Shown: piece after piece, positions 1-7,711 of the stretch | How positions within the stretch are numbered: position 1 is the first letter of the stretch | Layout of the letters: every line of letters starts with the position of its first letter | Made by a program: the position numbers and the translations under genes | Notes under the pieces: model-generated | Told to the model about the DNA's origin: nothing | Database searches by the model: none | The model's input: the letters and a program-made list of their open reading frames with translations, nothing else | Source: DATDRM01 sp035291705 | GTDB lineage: Bacteria; Chloroflexota; Anaerolineae; Anaerolineales; UBA4823 | Assembly: GCA_035291705.1 (NCBI GenBank) | Contig: DATDRM010000139.1 | Coordinates: 1 to 41,559, forward strand | Direction: 5' to 3' | Length of the DNA: 41,559 nucleotides

Positions 1-350
1 CGCCGGGTGCGGCCGACCAGCTGGCTGATCACCACTGCCACCACCAGAAAGACCAACAACGCCAGCAGGTCTTGGGTTTGATGGACGAAAAATGTGTAGT
101 ATGGAAAAATAAAAAAGTAGTTGAAAGCCAGAAAAGCCACAATAGCAGCCAGTATCCCGGGACCTAATCCCCACAGAAAGGTGCTCATCCCGACCGGCAG
201 TAAATACAGCAAGGCCACGGCGGCTGAGCTGATCGAACTACGCAGCACAAACAGCAACCCCGTCGTAAGTGCAGTCACCAACAGGGAAAATATGTAAGGG
301 AAGACAAGCAGGATGACTCGAGAACGGGATCGATAATTAAAAAACATCAT
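1..350 (-). CDS. KdpD-like sensor protein, DUF4118 membrane domain (partial, runs off left edge)
   Basis: Reading the minus strand from an ATG at 350 gives an open frame to the window edge (about 116 residues). It has closely spaced hydrophobic segments and the signature LLYLLPVGMSTFLWG, then GPGILAAIVAFLAFNYFF, then FPYYTFFVH. This is the pattern of the DUF4118 four-helix membrane domain found in KdpD and many hybrid sensor kinases. The C-terminal part, where a kinase or GAF domain would lie, is outside the window, so kinase activity is inferred. The start lies 15 bp downstream of the stop of the GTPase-like gene on the same strand, so the two are probably cotranscribed. There is no N-terminal KdpD/Usp domain before the membrane segments, so it is a short KdpD-like protein rather than full KdpD. 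An ATG ATG doublet leaves the exact start ambiguous by one codon. Confidence 0.75.
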   Translation of the reverse strand, partial: MMFFNYRSRSRVILLVFPYIFSLLVTALTTGLLFVLRSSISSAAVALLYLLPVGMSTFLWGLGPGILAAIVAFLAFNYFFIFPYYTFFVHQTQDLLALLVFLVVAVVISQLVGRTR

Positions 351-365
351 GGATAATCCAGCCGT

Positions 366-1499
366 TTAAAGAGCCTCTTCAGAAGACTGAAGCAGTGCCT
401 GCCCACAATACTGGCAGAAGAGGGCGTCTGCCGCGTTATTCCTGGCGCAGTTGGGGCAAGTCTGCGTGGAAAGTTGGGCAGGCAACTCGGCGCGTTTGCG
501 CCTGGGCAAGCGCAGCCGGGGCGCTTTCGCCAACCGCTCGAGGGCAAATGCTCTCCCCTGCCTATAAGCCTGGCGGGTAAGTTCACGGATTCGCCTGGGG
601 GAGATATGGCGTCCGGTCAGGTACCATCCAAGTACCGCCTGGCCGACGACAAAAGTTCCGGAGTAGGCCACGCCCACCTTGGGAATGATGCCCACCACTG
701 GGATCAGGCCAACCAGGTAGCGAGCCACCTGCCGCCAGACGAACCCGCTGCCAATCACGCCGCCAAACTCTTTGACGTAATCCTGCCAGCGAGTCGAATA
801 ACCCAAGGCTAGCCCTAACTTATACATCAAGAAGGCCTGGGCTTTGGTGAGCACAACCATATCGGCGATGTTGAAGGGGATATTCAAGACCGGCACCAGC
901 TCGGCCAGGCTGGTGCTCAAGGCGTAGGCGGCGTTGGAAAAGCAAGTGTCGTTGATCAGGCGGTGAGCAACTGCCGTGCGAAACAAGGGGAAAAGCCGCG
1001 CCAGCGGCAGGTGGTGGCCGGGCAACAATTCGAGCACCGCCGGTACAAACTCCTTCAATAAGAATCTGGGGTTGTCCACTGGCCCCACCACCAGGCTGGC
1101 GGCCTCCCAGGCCAACTCTAAATCCGAGGGTGGGGGAGCTGTTTCGCTGGCGTCGTGGTTGTAGAAGACGAGCACTTTCTTCCCAGCGTTGGTCAACTGG
1201 CGTGCCAACGCCTGGTGGCGGGTGAAGTCGCTCCTCGTTACACCCACCAGTATGAGGATCAGCTCCGCTTCCTTGAGGCCTTCTTTTCCATCCAGGCCGA
1301 GGATGTTGACCGGGGTATGGGTGCGCACGTTTGGCCGGGAAGGGTCGCGCCGCATCTGCTCCGCCAGCGCATGGCGGCCGCTGCCTTCCTCGCCGACCAT
1401 GGCAATTCTCAGTTCACGTAGGGCGTCCTCGCGGATCGGCCGCAGGTCGACCTCCCCGACCGTCTTCCAAATATTAGCGAAATCCTTCCAGTCTGCCAT
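366..1499 (-). CDS. Degenerate GTPase-like protein with DUF697 domain and C-terminal zinc ribbon
   Basis: 377 residues. An N-terminal Ras-like region has a P-loop-like GEEGSGRHA (about 36-44), where the canonical Lys-Ser/Thr pair is replaced by Arg-His. A G4-like NHD follows where NKxD is expected. The middle (about 165-330) is amphipathic and hydrophobic, with segments such as LVPVLNIPFNIADMVVLTKA and YLVGLIPVVGIIPKVGVAY, as in DUF697 proteins that follow Era/YcjF-type GTPases. The C-terminus has a double-Cys zinc ribbon, CPNCARNN...FCQYCGQAL. The domain order is seen; the role (membrane-associated regulator or assembly factor) is unknown, and the altered P-loop makes normal GTP hydrolysis doubtful. 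The gene is divergent from the Yip1-like gene and probably cotranscribed with the sensor gene downstream. A TAGAAT box ends 9 nt before the ATG, and I see no Shine-Dalgarno sequence. Confidence 0.75.
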   Translation of the reverse strand: MADWKDFANIWKTVGEVDLRPIREDALRELRIAMVGEEGSGRHALAEQMRRDPSRPNVRTHTPVNILGLDGKEGLKEAELILILVGVTRSDFTRHQALARQLTNAGKKVLVFYNHDASETAPPPSDLELAWEAASLVVGPVDNPRFLLKEFVPAVLELLPGHHLPLARLFPLFRTAVAHRLINDTCFSNAAYALSTSLAELVPVLNIPFNIADMVVLTKAQAFLMYKLGLALGYSTRWQDYVKEFGGVIGSGFVWRQVARYLVGLIPVVGIIPKVGVAYSGTFVVGQAVLGWYLTGRHISPRRIRELTRQAYRQGRAFALERLAKAPRLRLPRRKRAELPAQLSTQTCPNCARNNAADALFCQYCGQALLQSSEEAL

Positions 1500-1541
1500 A
1501 GTTACTATTCTACCGGATTTCCGCCCCGCGACGATAGCTGC

Positions 1542-1569
1542 TTGGCGGGGTTATTAATTTGAATATATT
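1542..1569 (+). promoter_or_regulatory. Promoter of the Yip1-like gene
   Basis: TTGGCG at 1542-1547, a 16-bp spacer and TATATT at 1564-1569 fit a sigma-70-type promoter. Transcription would start near 1576, which supports the downstream ATG at 1601 as the real start over an ATG-like start at 1559. Confidence 0.5.
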
Positions 1570-1600
1570 CATTTTACACCTTTCCCGAAAGGAGGCTCTT

Positions 1601-2119
1601 ATGTTTAACCGCATCATGGGTGTCTTCAAATTAGACACCAACACGTTCGAGGCGATTGAAAGCGACTCAAGCGCCACCGGTCAGGCTGCGATCATTGTCG
1701 CCATCGTCGCCCTCCTGGCAAGCCTGGGCAGCGGGCTATCCGCAGGTCTTTTCGGCGGCGGAAATTTTCTCGTCAGCTTTATTACCACCCTCGTTTGGAC
1801 CTTTGTCGGCTGGTTTCTGTGGTCGGTGGTCTCATATTTTGTGGGCACGACCTTCTTTGGCGGAAAGGCTACCCTCAATGAGATGCTGCGGGTGATCGGC
1901 TTCGCCTATGCCCCACAGTTCCTGTCGATCATCCCGTGCGTTGGCTGGGTTATTGGAGGCATCTGGTCGCTGATCGCCGGGTTCATCGCCATCCGCCAGG
2001 GTCTTGACCTGGACAATGTCAAAGCTGCCTTGACCGTCTTGGTCGGCTTTGTATTCTTTGTCGTTGGCAACATCCTGGTCGGCATCCTGCTCGGTGGAGT
2101 CAGCGCGCTGTTCAGCTAG
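1601..2119 (+). CDS. Yip1-family integral membrane protein
   Basis: 172 residues from the ATG at 1601, chosen because AAAGGAGG (1588-1595) precedes it at good spacing and the predicted promoter lies over the further upstream start. About five hydrophobic segments follow a short amphipathic N-terminus (MFNRIMGVFKLDTNTFEAIE). The segment FFGGKATLNEMLRVIGFAYA followed by PQFLSIIPCVGWVIGGIWSL is characteristic of the bacterial Yip1 (PF04893) family. The molecular function of bacterial Yip1 proteins is poorly defined; membrane organisation is a guess. It is followed by a long hairpin (2151-2188) and then the FKBP gene. Confidence 0.8.
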   Translation: MFNRIMGVFKLDTNTFEAIESDSSATGQAAIIVAIVALLASLGSGLSAGLFGGGNFLVSFITTLVWTFVGWFLWSVVSYFVGTTFFGGKATLNEMLRVIGFAYAPQFLSIIPCVGWVIGGIWSLIAGFIAIRQGLDLDNVKAALTVLVGFVFFVVGNILVGILLGGVSALFS

Positions 2120-2144
2120 CATCCGCTCTTCGAATATTCATTTC

Positions 2145-2193
2145 GATATCGTGGTGATTTGACGGTGCCTTCGCCGCCAAATCACCACAGTTA
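2145..2193 (+). terminator. Long hairpin after the Yip1-like gene (family shared with 3505-3549)
   Basis: GTGGTGATTTG (2151-2161) pairs perfectly with CAAATCACCAC (2178-2188). An inner CGGTG/CGCCG stem closes a 4-nt loop with one A-C mismatch between the two stems. The tail TTATTT is only weakly U-rich, so termination is plausible but not certain. The 12 bases GATATCGTGGTG at its left edge recur exactly in the hairpin after the Hsp20 gene. Confidence 0.55.
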
Positions 2194-2306
2194 TTTAAGA
2201 ATGGAGTGTGTTAAAATGACAAGAATCTCTATTTGCCAACGCAAACCAGGCAAAACATGGTCCGCATCAAAAAGGTATCGGAAAGGTAGCTGAAGGGAGT
2301 AATTTC

Positions 2307-2804
2307 TTGAATAATCTCACAAAACCAGATCAGGTAGCTGATGGGTTGGTTGTTACACTCGAATATACGCTGCGTGTAGACGGCGAAATTATGGATACTT
2401 CGCAAGATAGCGAACCGATCCAGTTTATTCAGGGCGAGGAACACATTGTCAGCGGGTTAGAGCGCGAATTGTACGGTATGAGTGTTGGTGCTGAAAAGGA
2501 AGTCCTGGTTTCCCCTGGCGACGGGTACGGCGAGATTGAGTCGGACGCCTGGATGGATGTCCCGCTCGACGAGTTCCCGCCTGAAATCCCAATGGAGATC
2601 GGAACGCAGCTCCGCTTACGTAGCCAGGAAGACGAGACACTCCATGCGCGCATCGCCACTATCGGTAAGGAGACCGTGCGCCTGGACTTTAATCATCCCC
2701 TGGCGGGTAAAGACCTGCACTTTTCGGTTAAAGTGGTCGCCTTAAGGCCAGCCACGGAAGAGGAAAAGGCACACGGGCACGTTCACGGAGACGGCTCGCA
2801 TTAG
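2307..2804 (+). CDS. FKBP-type peptidyl-prolyl cis-trans isomerase, SlyD-like
   Basis: 165 residues from a TTG start preceded by GAAGGGAG (2292-2299). It catalyses cis-trans isomerisation of Xaa-Pro bonds and acts as a folding helper in the cytoplasm. The sequence has the split FKBP fold: VTLEYTLRVDGEIMDTS near the N-terminus, IQFIQGEEHIVSGLERELYG (the FKBP core motif with GLE), then an IF chaperone insert (about 70-125) and the returning strand FNHPLAGKDLHFSVKVV, which is the SlyD signature NHPLAGK.L.F.V.V. The C-terminus ends in a short His-rich tail (HGHVHGDGSH), reminiscent of the metal-binding tail of SlyD. It sits between the Yip1-like gene and Hsp20 and is followed by a strong terminator, so it is probably monocistronic. 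Confidence 0.92.
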   Translation: MNNLTKPDQVADGLVVTLEYTLRVDGEIMDTSQDSEPIQFIQGEEHIVSGLERELYGMSVGAEKEVLVSPGDGYGEIESDAWMDVPLDEFPPEIPMEIGTQLRLRSQEDETLHARIATIGKETVRLDFNHPLAGKDLHFSVKVVALRPATEEEKAHGHVHGDGSH

Positions 2805-2825
2805 AAGATCACGCCCTGCCTGCAA

Positions 2826-2867
2826 AGAGGTGTCTGCGGAAATCATACCGTAGATACCTCTTTTTTT
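2826..2867 (+). terminator. Rho-independent terminator after the FKBP gene
   Basis: AGAGGTGTCTGCGG (2826-2839) pairs with CCGTAGATACCTCT (2848-2861) over 14 bp, two of them G-U. The stem runs into a T7 tract (2861-2867). Confidence 0.9.
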
Positions 2868-2875
2868 ACATTTTG

Positions 2876-2905
2876 TTTACAATCGTCAAATCCTTTTCTT
2901 ATATT
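2876..2905 (+). promoter_or_regulatory. Promoter of the Hsp20 gene
   Basis: TTTACA (2876-2881), an 18-bp spacer and TATATT (2900-2905), directly after the FKBP terminator. I found no CIRCE or ROSE-like element in the 100-nt leader. Confidence 0.5.
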
Positions 2906-3005
2906 TTTGATCTAAGATAGGGGTTGAAAGCGGCAAGAAACTGATAGCCTGCTGCATATCAATCACTCAGGATATATAAAGCATTTTCAAAAGGAGGTTG
3001 AACCT

Positions 3006-3494
3006 ATGCTTACCCGTTGGGATCCTTTCCGCGAACTGATCACCATTCGCAATACGATGGACCGCCTGTTCGACAGCGCCCTGGTTGGTTCGCCAACCAC
3101 TTGGCAACCCGCTGCCTGGGACCTGGCCCTGGACGTAGCTGAAAGTGAGGACGAATTCACTGTGAAAGCCTCCATCCCGGGCATTAATCCAGACGACCTG
3201 GAGATCACCTTCACCAACAACACGTTGACTATTAAGGGTGAAACCAAAGAGGAAAAAGAAGTCGAGCAGGCGCACTACCACCTGCGCGAACGCCGTTACG
3301 GGTCCTTCGCGCGCAGCATTACACTGCCAGCCGGGATCGAAGCCGAAAAAATCCAGGCAAATTACGAAGCCGGTGTGCTGAAACTGCGGCTGCCCAAGGC
3401 CGAGGAGGTCAAGCCGAAGAAGATCGCCATCCGGACCACCGCTTCTCCCAAGGTGATCGAAGCCAAGGTCTCTGACGTCCCCAGCAAGAACTAA
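3006..3494 (+). CDS. Small heat shock protein, Hsp20/alpha-crystallin family
   Basis: 162 residues. The ATG at 3006 has a strong AAGGAGG (2991-2997). Small heat shock proteins are ATP-independent holdases that form oligomers and bind unfolding proteins in the cytoplasm. The N-terminus MLTRWDPFRELITIRNTMDR is typical of bacterial Hsp20. The alpha-crystallin domain covers about 37-140, with DVAESEDEFTVKASIPGINP and ITFTNNTLTIKGE, the FxRSITLPAGIEAEKIQANY region, and the GVLKLRLPK (GVLxxxxPK) motif that closes the domain. Instead of a compact IxI tail it has a longer Lys-rich end with IAIRTT. It is flanked by a hairpin and then the convergent LuxR-type gene. Confidence 0.95.
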   Translation: MLTRWDPFRELITIRNTMDRLFDSALVGSPTTWQPAAWDLALDVAESEDEFTVKASIPGINPDDLEITFTNNTLTIKGETKEEKEVEQAHYHLRERRYGSFARSITLPAGIEAEKIQANYEAGVLKLRLPKAEEVKPKKIAIRTTASPKVIEAKVSDVPSKN

Positions 3495-3504
3495 AAGGGA
3501 AAAG

Positions 3505-3549
3505 GATATCGTGGTGTTTTGCGACGCCTAGTGTCGCAAAACACCACAA
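3505..3549. terminator. Perfect 15-bp hairpin between convergent genes
   Basis: GTGGTGTTTTGCGAC (3511-3525) pairs perfectly with GTCGCAAAACACCAC (3533-3547) around a 7-nt loop. It lies between the ends of the Hsp20 gene (plus) and the LuxR-type gene (minus) and may serve both. The plus-side tail is AATTTTAA. It shares GATATCGTGGTG with the hairpin at 2145-2193. Confidence 0.6.
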
Positions 3550-3556
3550 TTTTAAC

Positions 3557-4252
3557 TCACAGCACGACTAACCCCTGGTGGACGCCAAGGCGGACAGCTT
3601 CGGTGCGGTTGGTAGCCCCCAATTTTGAATAAATCGCAGAGACATGGAACTTAACCGTATGCTCACTGATGCCGAGCAGCGCGGCGATCTGCTTATTGGC
3701 CAACCCCTGCGCAAGCCTTTGCAAGACCTCGAGTTCCCGTTCGGTGAGCGGTTCGATCAGCGGCTCATCCCCAACTTCTCGAGTAGCGGGGAGATTCACC
3801 AGCAGCGGCTCAACCAGGGCTGGAGCGCCGACCAGCAGCCCCTCGGACAACGCGTGTACCGCTGCGGCCAGCTCCTCGGCCGAAGCCTCCAACGACAGGA
3901 TGCCCCAGGCGTGCAGGGCTAGCTCCGGCAAGAGGCGGGCTGCAGCTGGTTCGTTTTCCACCAGGAGCAAGACAGCCATCGGCTCAGCTGTGCTCAATAC
4001 TTTTTTGAGCTCTGGGCCGGCGGCAGCCCCCACCGCCACGACCAATACATCCGTGCCCGGTGGAAGCGTGGATAAATCCGCCAGAGTCGCAGCCTCGCCG
4101 ACCACTTCTACCTCTCCGCCTGCGCCGAGCAAAGCGCGCAGCCCGGCGCGCATCGCCAGGGCAGAGGCGACCACCACGACATGCACCGCCTCCCGCCCGC
4201 CTGCCAGCCATCCTTTTTCAGTTCTCAACCCGCTCGGCTTGGCTGGCATCAC
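3557..4252 (-). CDS. LuxR/NarL-type regulator with a degenerate receiver domain
   Basis: 231 residues. The C-terminal helix-turn-helix (about 165-231) is a clear LuxR/GerE domain: PLTERELEVLQRLAQGLANK, then IAALLGISEHTVKFHVSAIY and SKLGATNRTEAV. The N-terminal part aligns with a NarL-type receiver (VHVVVVASALAMRAGLRALL), but the two acidic-pocket Asp residues are Ala29 and Ser30, and the phosphoacceptor position in TDVLVVAVG is Ala73. Ordinary phosphorylation is therefore not expected; control by binding, oligomerisation or abundance is an inference. Its start overlaps the stop of the upstream protease gene by 4 bp (ATGA), indicating translational coupling. Last gene of a three-gene minus-strand unit. 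Confidence 0.88.
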   Translation of the reverse strand: MMPAKPSGLRTEKGWLAGGREAVHVVVVASALAMRAGLRALLGAGGEVEVVGEAATLADLSTLPPGTDVLVVAVGAAAGPELKKVLSTAEPMAVLLLVENEPAAARLLPELALHAWGILSLEASAEELAAAVHALSEGLLVGAPALVEPLLVNLPATREVGDEPLIEPLTERELEVLQRLAQGLANKQIAALLGISEHTVKFHVSAIYSKLGATNRTEAVRLGVHQGLVVL

Positions 4253-4902
4253 CTGGCGACCTGCGGAACTTCCTGGCCGAGGGTTTCTGCGACGAAGGCG
4301 TTCACCACATGGCTGGGAATGGCCACCCCCAGGTCACCGCCGACGATCATAGTATTAATACCGATTACGCCGCCAGAGGCGTTCATTAATGGACCACCGG
4401 AATTGCCCGGTGCCAGCCCAACGTCGGTGTGGATCACACTGACTGTGCCCTGCCGCCCGCGCACCGGCACCTCCCCCAGGCCACTGATGATCCTGGCGGC
4501 GACCGCCCCGATCTGACCCCAGGGGTGACCAATCGCCAGGGCTACCTGCCCCACGCGCAGGTCGCGCGAGTCAGCGATCGGCGCCGCCGGTAGCTCGGGG
4601 TCATATTCACCCGCGGTCTCGGCCCGCAAGATCGCCAGATCGATGTGCGGGTCTTTGGCGATCAATCGCGTTGGGTACTCACGGCCACCCACCAGGGAAA
4701 TGCGAGCCTTGCCGCGCGCAACGACATGGTGATTCGTCACGACGATCCCACCAGGCTGCCAGATGACGCCCGCCCCGGCGCCGTCCCGACCATTGTGAAC
4801 GATGACCAGGCTGCGTTGGGCGCGCTGGAAGACGGCTGTAAAAGCCTCGGCAAGGGTGTTGGAAAGATCAACGACATCAAGCAGCACGATATTCAGCTCC
4901 AT
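4249..4902 (-). CDS. HtrA/trypsin-like serine protease without PDZ domain
   Basis: 217 residues. The S1C-type triad is complete: His59 in TNHHVV, Asp88 in DPHIDLAIL and Ser168 in APGNSGGPL. GVIGINTMIVGGDLGVAIPS is the usual HtrA substrate-pocket region. There is no signal peptide or transmembrane segment (it begins MELNIVLLDVVDLSNTLAEA) and no PDZ domain, so it is probably a cytoplasmic protease or peptide-binding relative. It lies 12 bp downstream of the PDZ-containing protease gene and overlaps the LuxR-type gene by 4 bp. The family usually degrades misfolded proteins; the tight link to a transcription factor suggests, but does not prove, a regulatory role. Confidence 0.88.
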   Translation of the reverse strand: MELNIVLLDVVDLSNTLAEAFTAVFQRAQRSLVIVHNGRDGAGAGVIWQPGGIVVTNHHVVARGKARISLVGGREYPTRLIAKDPHIDLAILRAETAGEYDPELPAAPIADSRDLRVGQVALAIGHPWGQIGAVAARIISGLGEVPVRGRQGTVSVIHTDVGLAPGNSGGPLMNASGGVIGINTMIVGGDLGVAIPSHVVNAFVAETLGQEVPQVAR

Positions 4903-4914
4903 CCAACTTCCCTT

Positions 4915-5829
4915 TTACTTCCGCTCCCCAATTGTAACCATTAATGTGCGGGGTTGACCACCGCGTAAGACTTCCACCGCTGTCGGGCGACCCACCACCT
5001 CTCCGCTCAACCTGCCGAGCAGCTCGTCGGGGTCGTTAACCGGTTGATCGGCGATGCCGGTAAGGATATCCCCGACGATCAGGCCACCCGCTTCGGCTGG
5101 GCTGCCATCCTCCACCCCGACCAACAGCAAGCCGGCCTCTTGGTCCCGGCCGAGTGCCTTCTGTTGGGCAGGCGGGATAGCTACCGGCTGGCTGCGCACG
5201 CCCAGGTAACCGCGGCGGATAGAGCCGTGCTGGGCTAGGGTTTCGGCAACCTGCCATGCCAGGCTGGCCGGGATGGCCAGCGAGGCGCCGCGCGCCAGGC
5301 CGGAAGTGTTCAGGCCGACGATGCGGCCGGCGGTATCGACCAGCGGCCCACCGGAAAAACCTGGATATGGGACAGCGTCGGTACGCAGGTAACGCTCCAA
5401 CAGACCGCCACGTCCGGTGCGCACTGGCCCACCCACGGCACTGATCACGCCCAGGCTGGCTTGGATGCCATCTGGGGATGGGCGGCCAAGTGCCAGGACC
5501 AGCTGCCCGATGCGCGCCTCCTGCGGGGCAGGTTCGGCAACTGCCGCGACCGCTCTGCCCAGGCGTAAGACGGCCAGGTCACTGCCTGGGTCGCGCCCTG
5601 CCAGCTTGGCTACGAGCTCAGTGCCATCCGGCAGCACCACCGGTATGTCGTCGTCGCGCTCGATAACGTGATCGGCGGTGAGGATCAAATCGGGGGCGTA
5701 GGCGATCCCGCTGGCGGGAATGCGCCGGCGGCCGGCCACCAGCACCGTCGCCGCGCCCCCCTTCTCCACTGCAGCAGCCATGCTGTCCGAAAGGGCAGTC
5801 AGAATATTATTACCATTCGATTGAGTCAT
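4915..5829 (-). CDS. HtrA/DegQ-like serine protease with one PDZ domain, no export signal
   Basis: 304 residues. Triad: His54 in TADHVI, Asp84 in DPGSDLAVL, Ser159 in PGFSGGPL. A single PDZ domain follows (about 200-302): RGYLGVRSQPVAIP, then GLLLVGVEDGSPAEAGGLIV and GDILTGIADQPVNDPDELL. Typical HtrA proteins carry a signal peptide or TM anchor; this one starts MTQSNGNNILTALSDSMAAA with neither, so a cytoplasmic location is likely. AGGAGA lies 9 nt upstream of the ATG. It is the first gene of the unit with the PDZ-less protease and the LuxR-type pseudo-receiver. Substrates are unknown. Confidence 0.9.
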   Translation of the reverse strand: MTQSNGNNILTALSDSMAAAVEKGGAATVLVAGRRRIPASGIAYAPDLILTADHVIERDDDIPVVLPDGTELVAKLAGRDPGSDLAVLRLGRAVAAVAEPAPQEARIGQLVLALGRPSPDGIQASLGVISAVGGPVRTGRGGLLERYLRTDAVPYPGFSGGPLVDTAGRIVGLNTSGLARGASLAIPASLAWQVAETLAQHGSIRRGYLGVRSQPVAIPPAQQKALGRDQEAGLLLVGVEDGSPAEAGGLIVGDILTGIADQPVNDPDELLGRLSGEVVGRPTAVEVLRGGQPRTLMVTIGERK

Positions 5830-6127
5830 GCGAATCTTCTCCTATTGAAATCAATTTATCAGGTACACTCATCATAGTCGAAGATAAAATTTCACGCATC
5901 AGTCAAATGGGCGGGTTGCACCTGGAAATTCGACCAGAGTGCATCTCGGGGTGTAAAATTCATAAAGCCTAGTCGGGACAGCGTCTTGTTGAAAAAATAA
6001 GGGAAGCTATTGCCAATAAGATGGCGGGTAATTCCAGCGCTGGCCAGGCGGTCTGACTGCGAACAGGGTTTTCAAGAATTCCTGGCTGACTGGTTGGCTA
6101 GCCAGAAGTTTCATCTGAATTACTCGA
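5830..6127. other. Intergenic spacer, no gene seen
   Basis: 298 bp between the start of the protease unit and the 3' end of the GT39 gene, both on the minus strand. It must hold the promoter of the protease unit, but I could not pick a convincing -35/-10 pair. A short CTGGCT/AGCCAG inverted repeat lies near 6081-6105 without a U-tract. Confidence 0.4.
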
Positions 6128-7654
6128 TCAAGGAGCACGCTGGTGCTTGAAGTACAGATCATTCCGAATAAATAAATCCAGGTCTCTACGGTTGTAGACC
6201 AGATGGTAATCTTGCTTTAAATAAGGCTGAAGGCCCAGGATTTTCTTGCGAATCAGCACCTGTTCTGGCTGGTAGGCATCGATCGTTTTGTACAGCTCTT
6301 CCTCAGCAATCAAATCGGTCTTAAAGCGCTTCGTGCTAAAAACAACCAGATTAGGCGGCACCAGCAGATCAAATCGGTAAGGGAACATAGGGAGATCCGT
6401 CACTACCCATTCAGTCTCGGGCGCATATTGTTCTACATATTGGTAAACCTCTTCCATTAAAGCGCTGCTATGGATAGGCTCATCCACCAGGTTCTTTCCA
6501 TAACTAAACCGGCGACTCACATCGGGAATCTGATCATAGATCACCAACGCGAAGGAAGCCAGGGCAAGAACCGCAAACAGGTTGCGAAAACGGAGCAGAC
6601 GGCGATCACGGATTGCCTCTATGGCCCAGAGAATCCCTTCGCCGACAGCCACCCCACCCAGCATGGCAGTGGGCACTGTCACCAGAAGCTGGTGGTGGTA
6701 CCAGACTGGGGAGTAGCGCAGCAGGAGAAGATACGCGCTGCCCATCCAAAAAACCAGGTATAAAGTCAACCAGCGTTTGGTAGTGATAGTGGCCAAGACA
6801 CCAAATATCGAAAGCAACAGCATGGGGAGGGAGTCGCGGAGATGATAATTTATGGTGTAAATTTCATTGGTAAAAATTGCCGCCCCTTCCAGGTGAGACT
6901 GATAAAGCTGGGTCAAATTGCCAGGTCCCACCCAGACTAATATTGCGCTGATCGTGATTACCGAGAAGATTCCGGCCCATATCACCGCTGGAAAAACAAG
7001 GTCCCGAAATTTGAGTTTCCCGCGCAACCGGGTCCACTCACCCAGCAACAGTCCTACGAGGATGATTGGAATCAGGAATCCGGTAAATAACTTGATCAAG
7101 ACAGAAGCACTGAAAGCCAGTGCGGAGAGAACCAACCAAATCCATTTGCGGTGTTGGTGCCAGGCAATGACTCCCAACAGAGATAACACAGCGAAAGTCA
7201 ATGACGGTAAACCTACCATTACTGCAACACTCAGCTGCATGTAAAAGGGAAGCAAGATGATCAAGAATGTTCCAACCAGTGCATGCAGATTCCCCCAAAT
7301 CCTGCGTAGAATGTGAAAACCAGCCAACAATAAAACTGCTGAAAACAGGAGGAGCAAATAACGGGCGGTATAGACTTGTGTCCCAAACACCCGCATAGTG
7401 ACCACCAGGATATATGTCAAGAGCGGTGGTTGGTCGCTCCAGATCTGCTCAAATAATCGATATCCCTTCATTACCAGGCTGGCCTTCATCAGGTTGATCC
7501 CTTCATCTTCGTCGAATTGCAATCGATTGCGGAAAGGGAAGTAAAGATAGATGACCGCGATGAAGACAATCGCGATCAGGAATGGTATTATTTGTTGAAG
7601 AAGTCGGGGGAATAATCCAGGGGGTAGCGTGGCTCTTTGGTAGGCGTGATTCAT
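6128..7654 (-). CDS. GT39/ArnT-like integral membrane glycosyltransferase
   Basis: 508 residues. GT-C fold enzymes of this group transfer a sugar from a polyprenyl-phosphate donor on the outer face of the membrane. After a first TM helix (about 20-42) the external loop contains FDEDEGINLMKA, the acidic catalytic-loop motif of GT39 proteins, followed by about ten more TM segments. A soluble C-terminal domain (about 395-508) includes YVEQYAPETEWVVTDLPMFP. The substrate cannot be told from sequence. The ATG lies 9 nt after a perfect TATAAT and has no Shine-Dalgarno sequence, so the transcript is probably leaderless. It is followed by a spacer of about 300 bp. Confidence 0.82.
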   Translation of the reverse strand: MNHAYQRATLPPGLFPRLLQQIIPFLIAIVFIAVIYLYFPFRNRLQFDEDEGINLMKASLVMKGYRLFEQIWSDQPPLLTYILVVTMRVFGTQVYTARYLLLLFSAVLLLAGFHILRRIWGNLHALVGTFLIILLPFYMQLSVAVMVGLPSLTFAVLSLLGVIAWHQHRKWIWLVLSALAFSASVLIKLFTGFLIPIILVGLLLGEWTRLRGKLKFRDLVFPAVIWAGIFSVITISAILVWVGPGNLTQLYQSHLEGAAIFTNEIYTINYHLRDSLPMLLLSIFGVLATITTKRWLTLYLVFWMGSAYLLLLRYSPVWYHHQLLVTVPTAMLGGVAVGEGILWAIEAIRDRRLLRFRNLFAVLALASFALVIYDQIPDVSRRFSYGKNLVDEPIHSSALMEEVYQYVEQYAPETEWVVTDLPMFPYRFDLLVPPNLVVFSTKRFKTDLIAEEELYKTIDAYQPEQVLIRKKILGLQPYLKQDYHLVYNRRDLDLFIRNDLYFKHQRAP

Positions 7655-7663
7655 GAATAAGCA

Positions 7664-7692
7664 ATTATACTTTTGTTTATACCTGTCGACAA
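7664..7692 (-). promoter_or_regulatory. Promoter of the GT39 gene, probably leaderless
   Basis: On the minus strand TTGTCG (7687-7692), a 17-bp spacer and a perfect TATAAT (7664-7669). The start codon is at 7654, so the expected transcription start is within a few bases of the ATG. Confidence 0.65.
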
Positions 7693-7711
7693 ATTCTGAG
7701 AGTTTCTGACG

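Noticed and set aside
1559..1600. Upstream start for the Yip1-like gene
   Set aside because: It has no ribosome site and lies over the predicted -10; the ATG at 1601 has AAAGGAGG.
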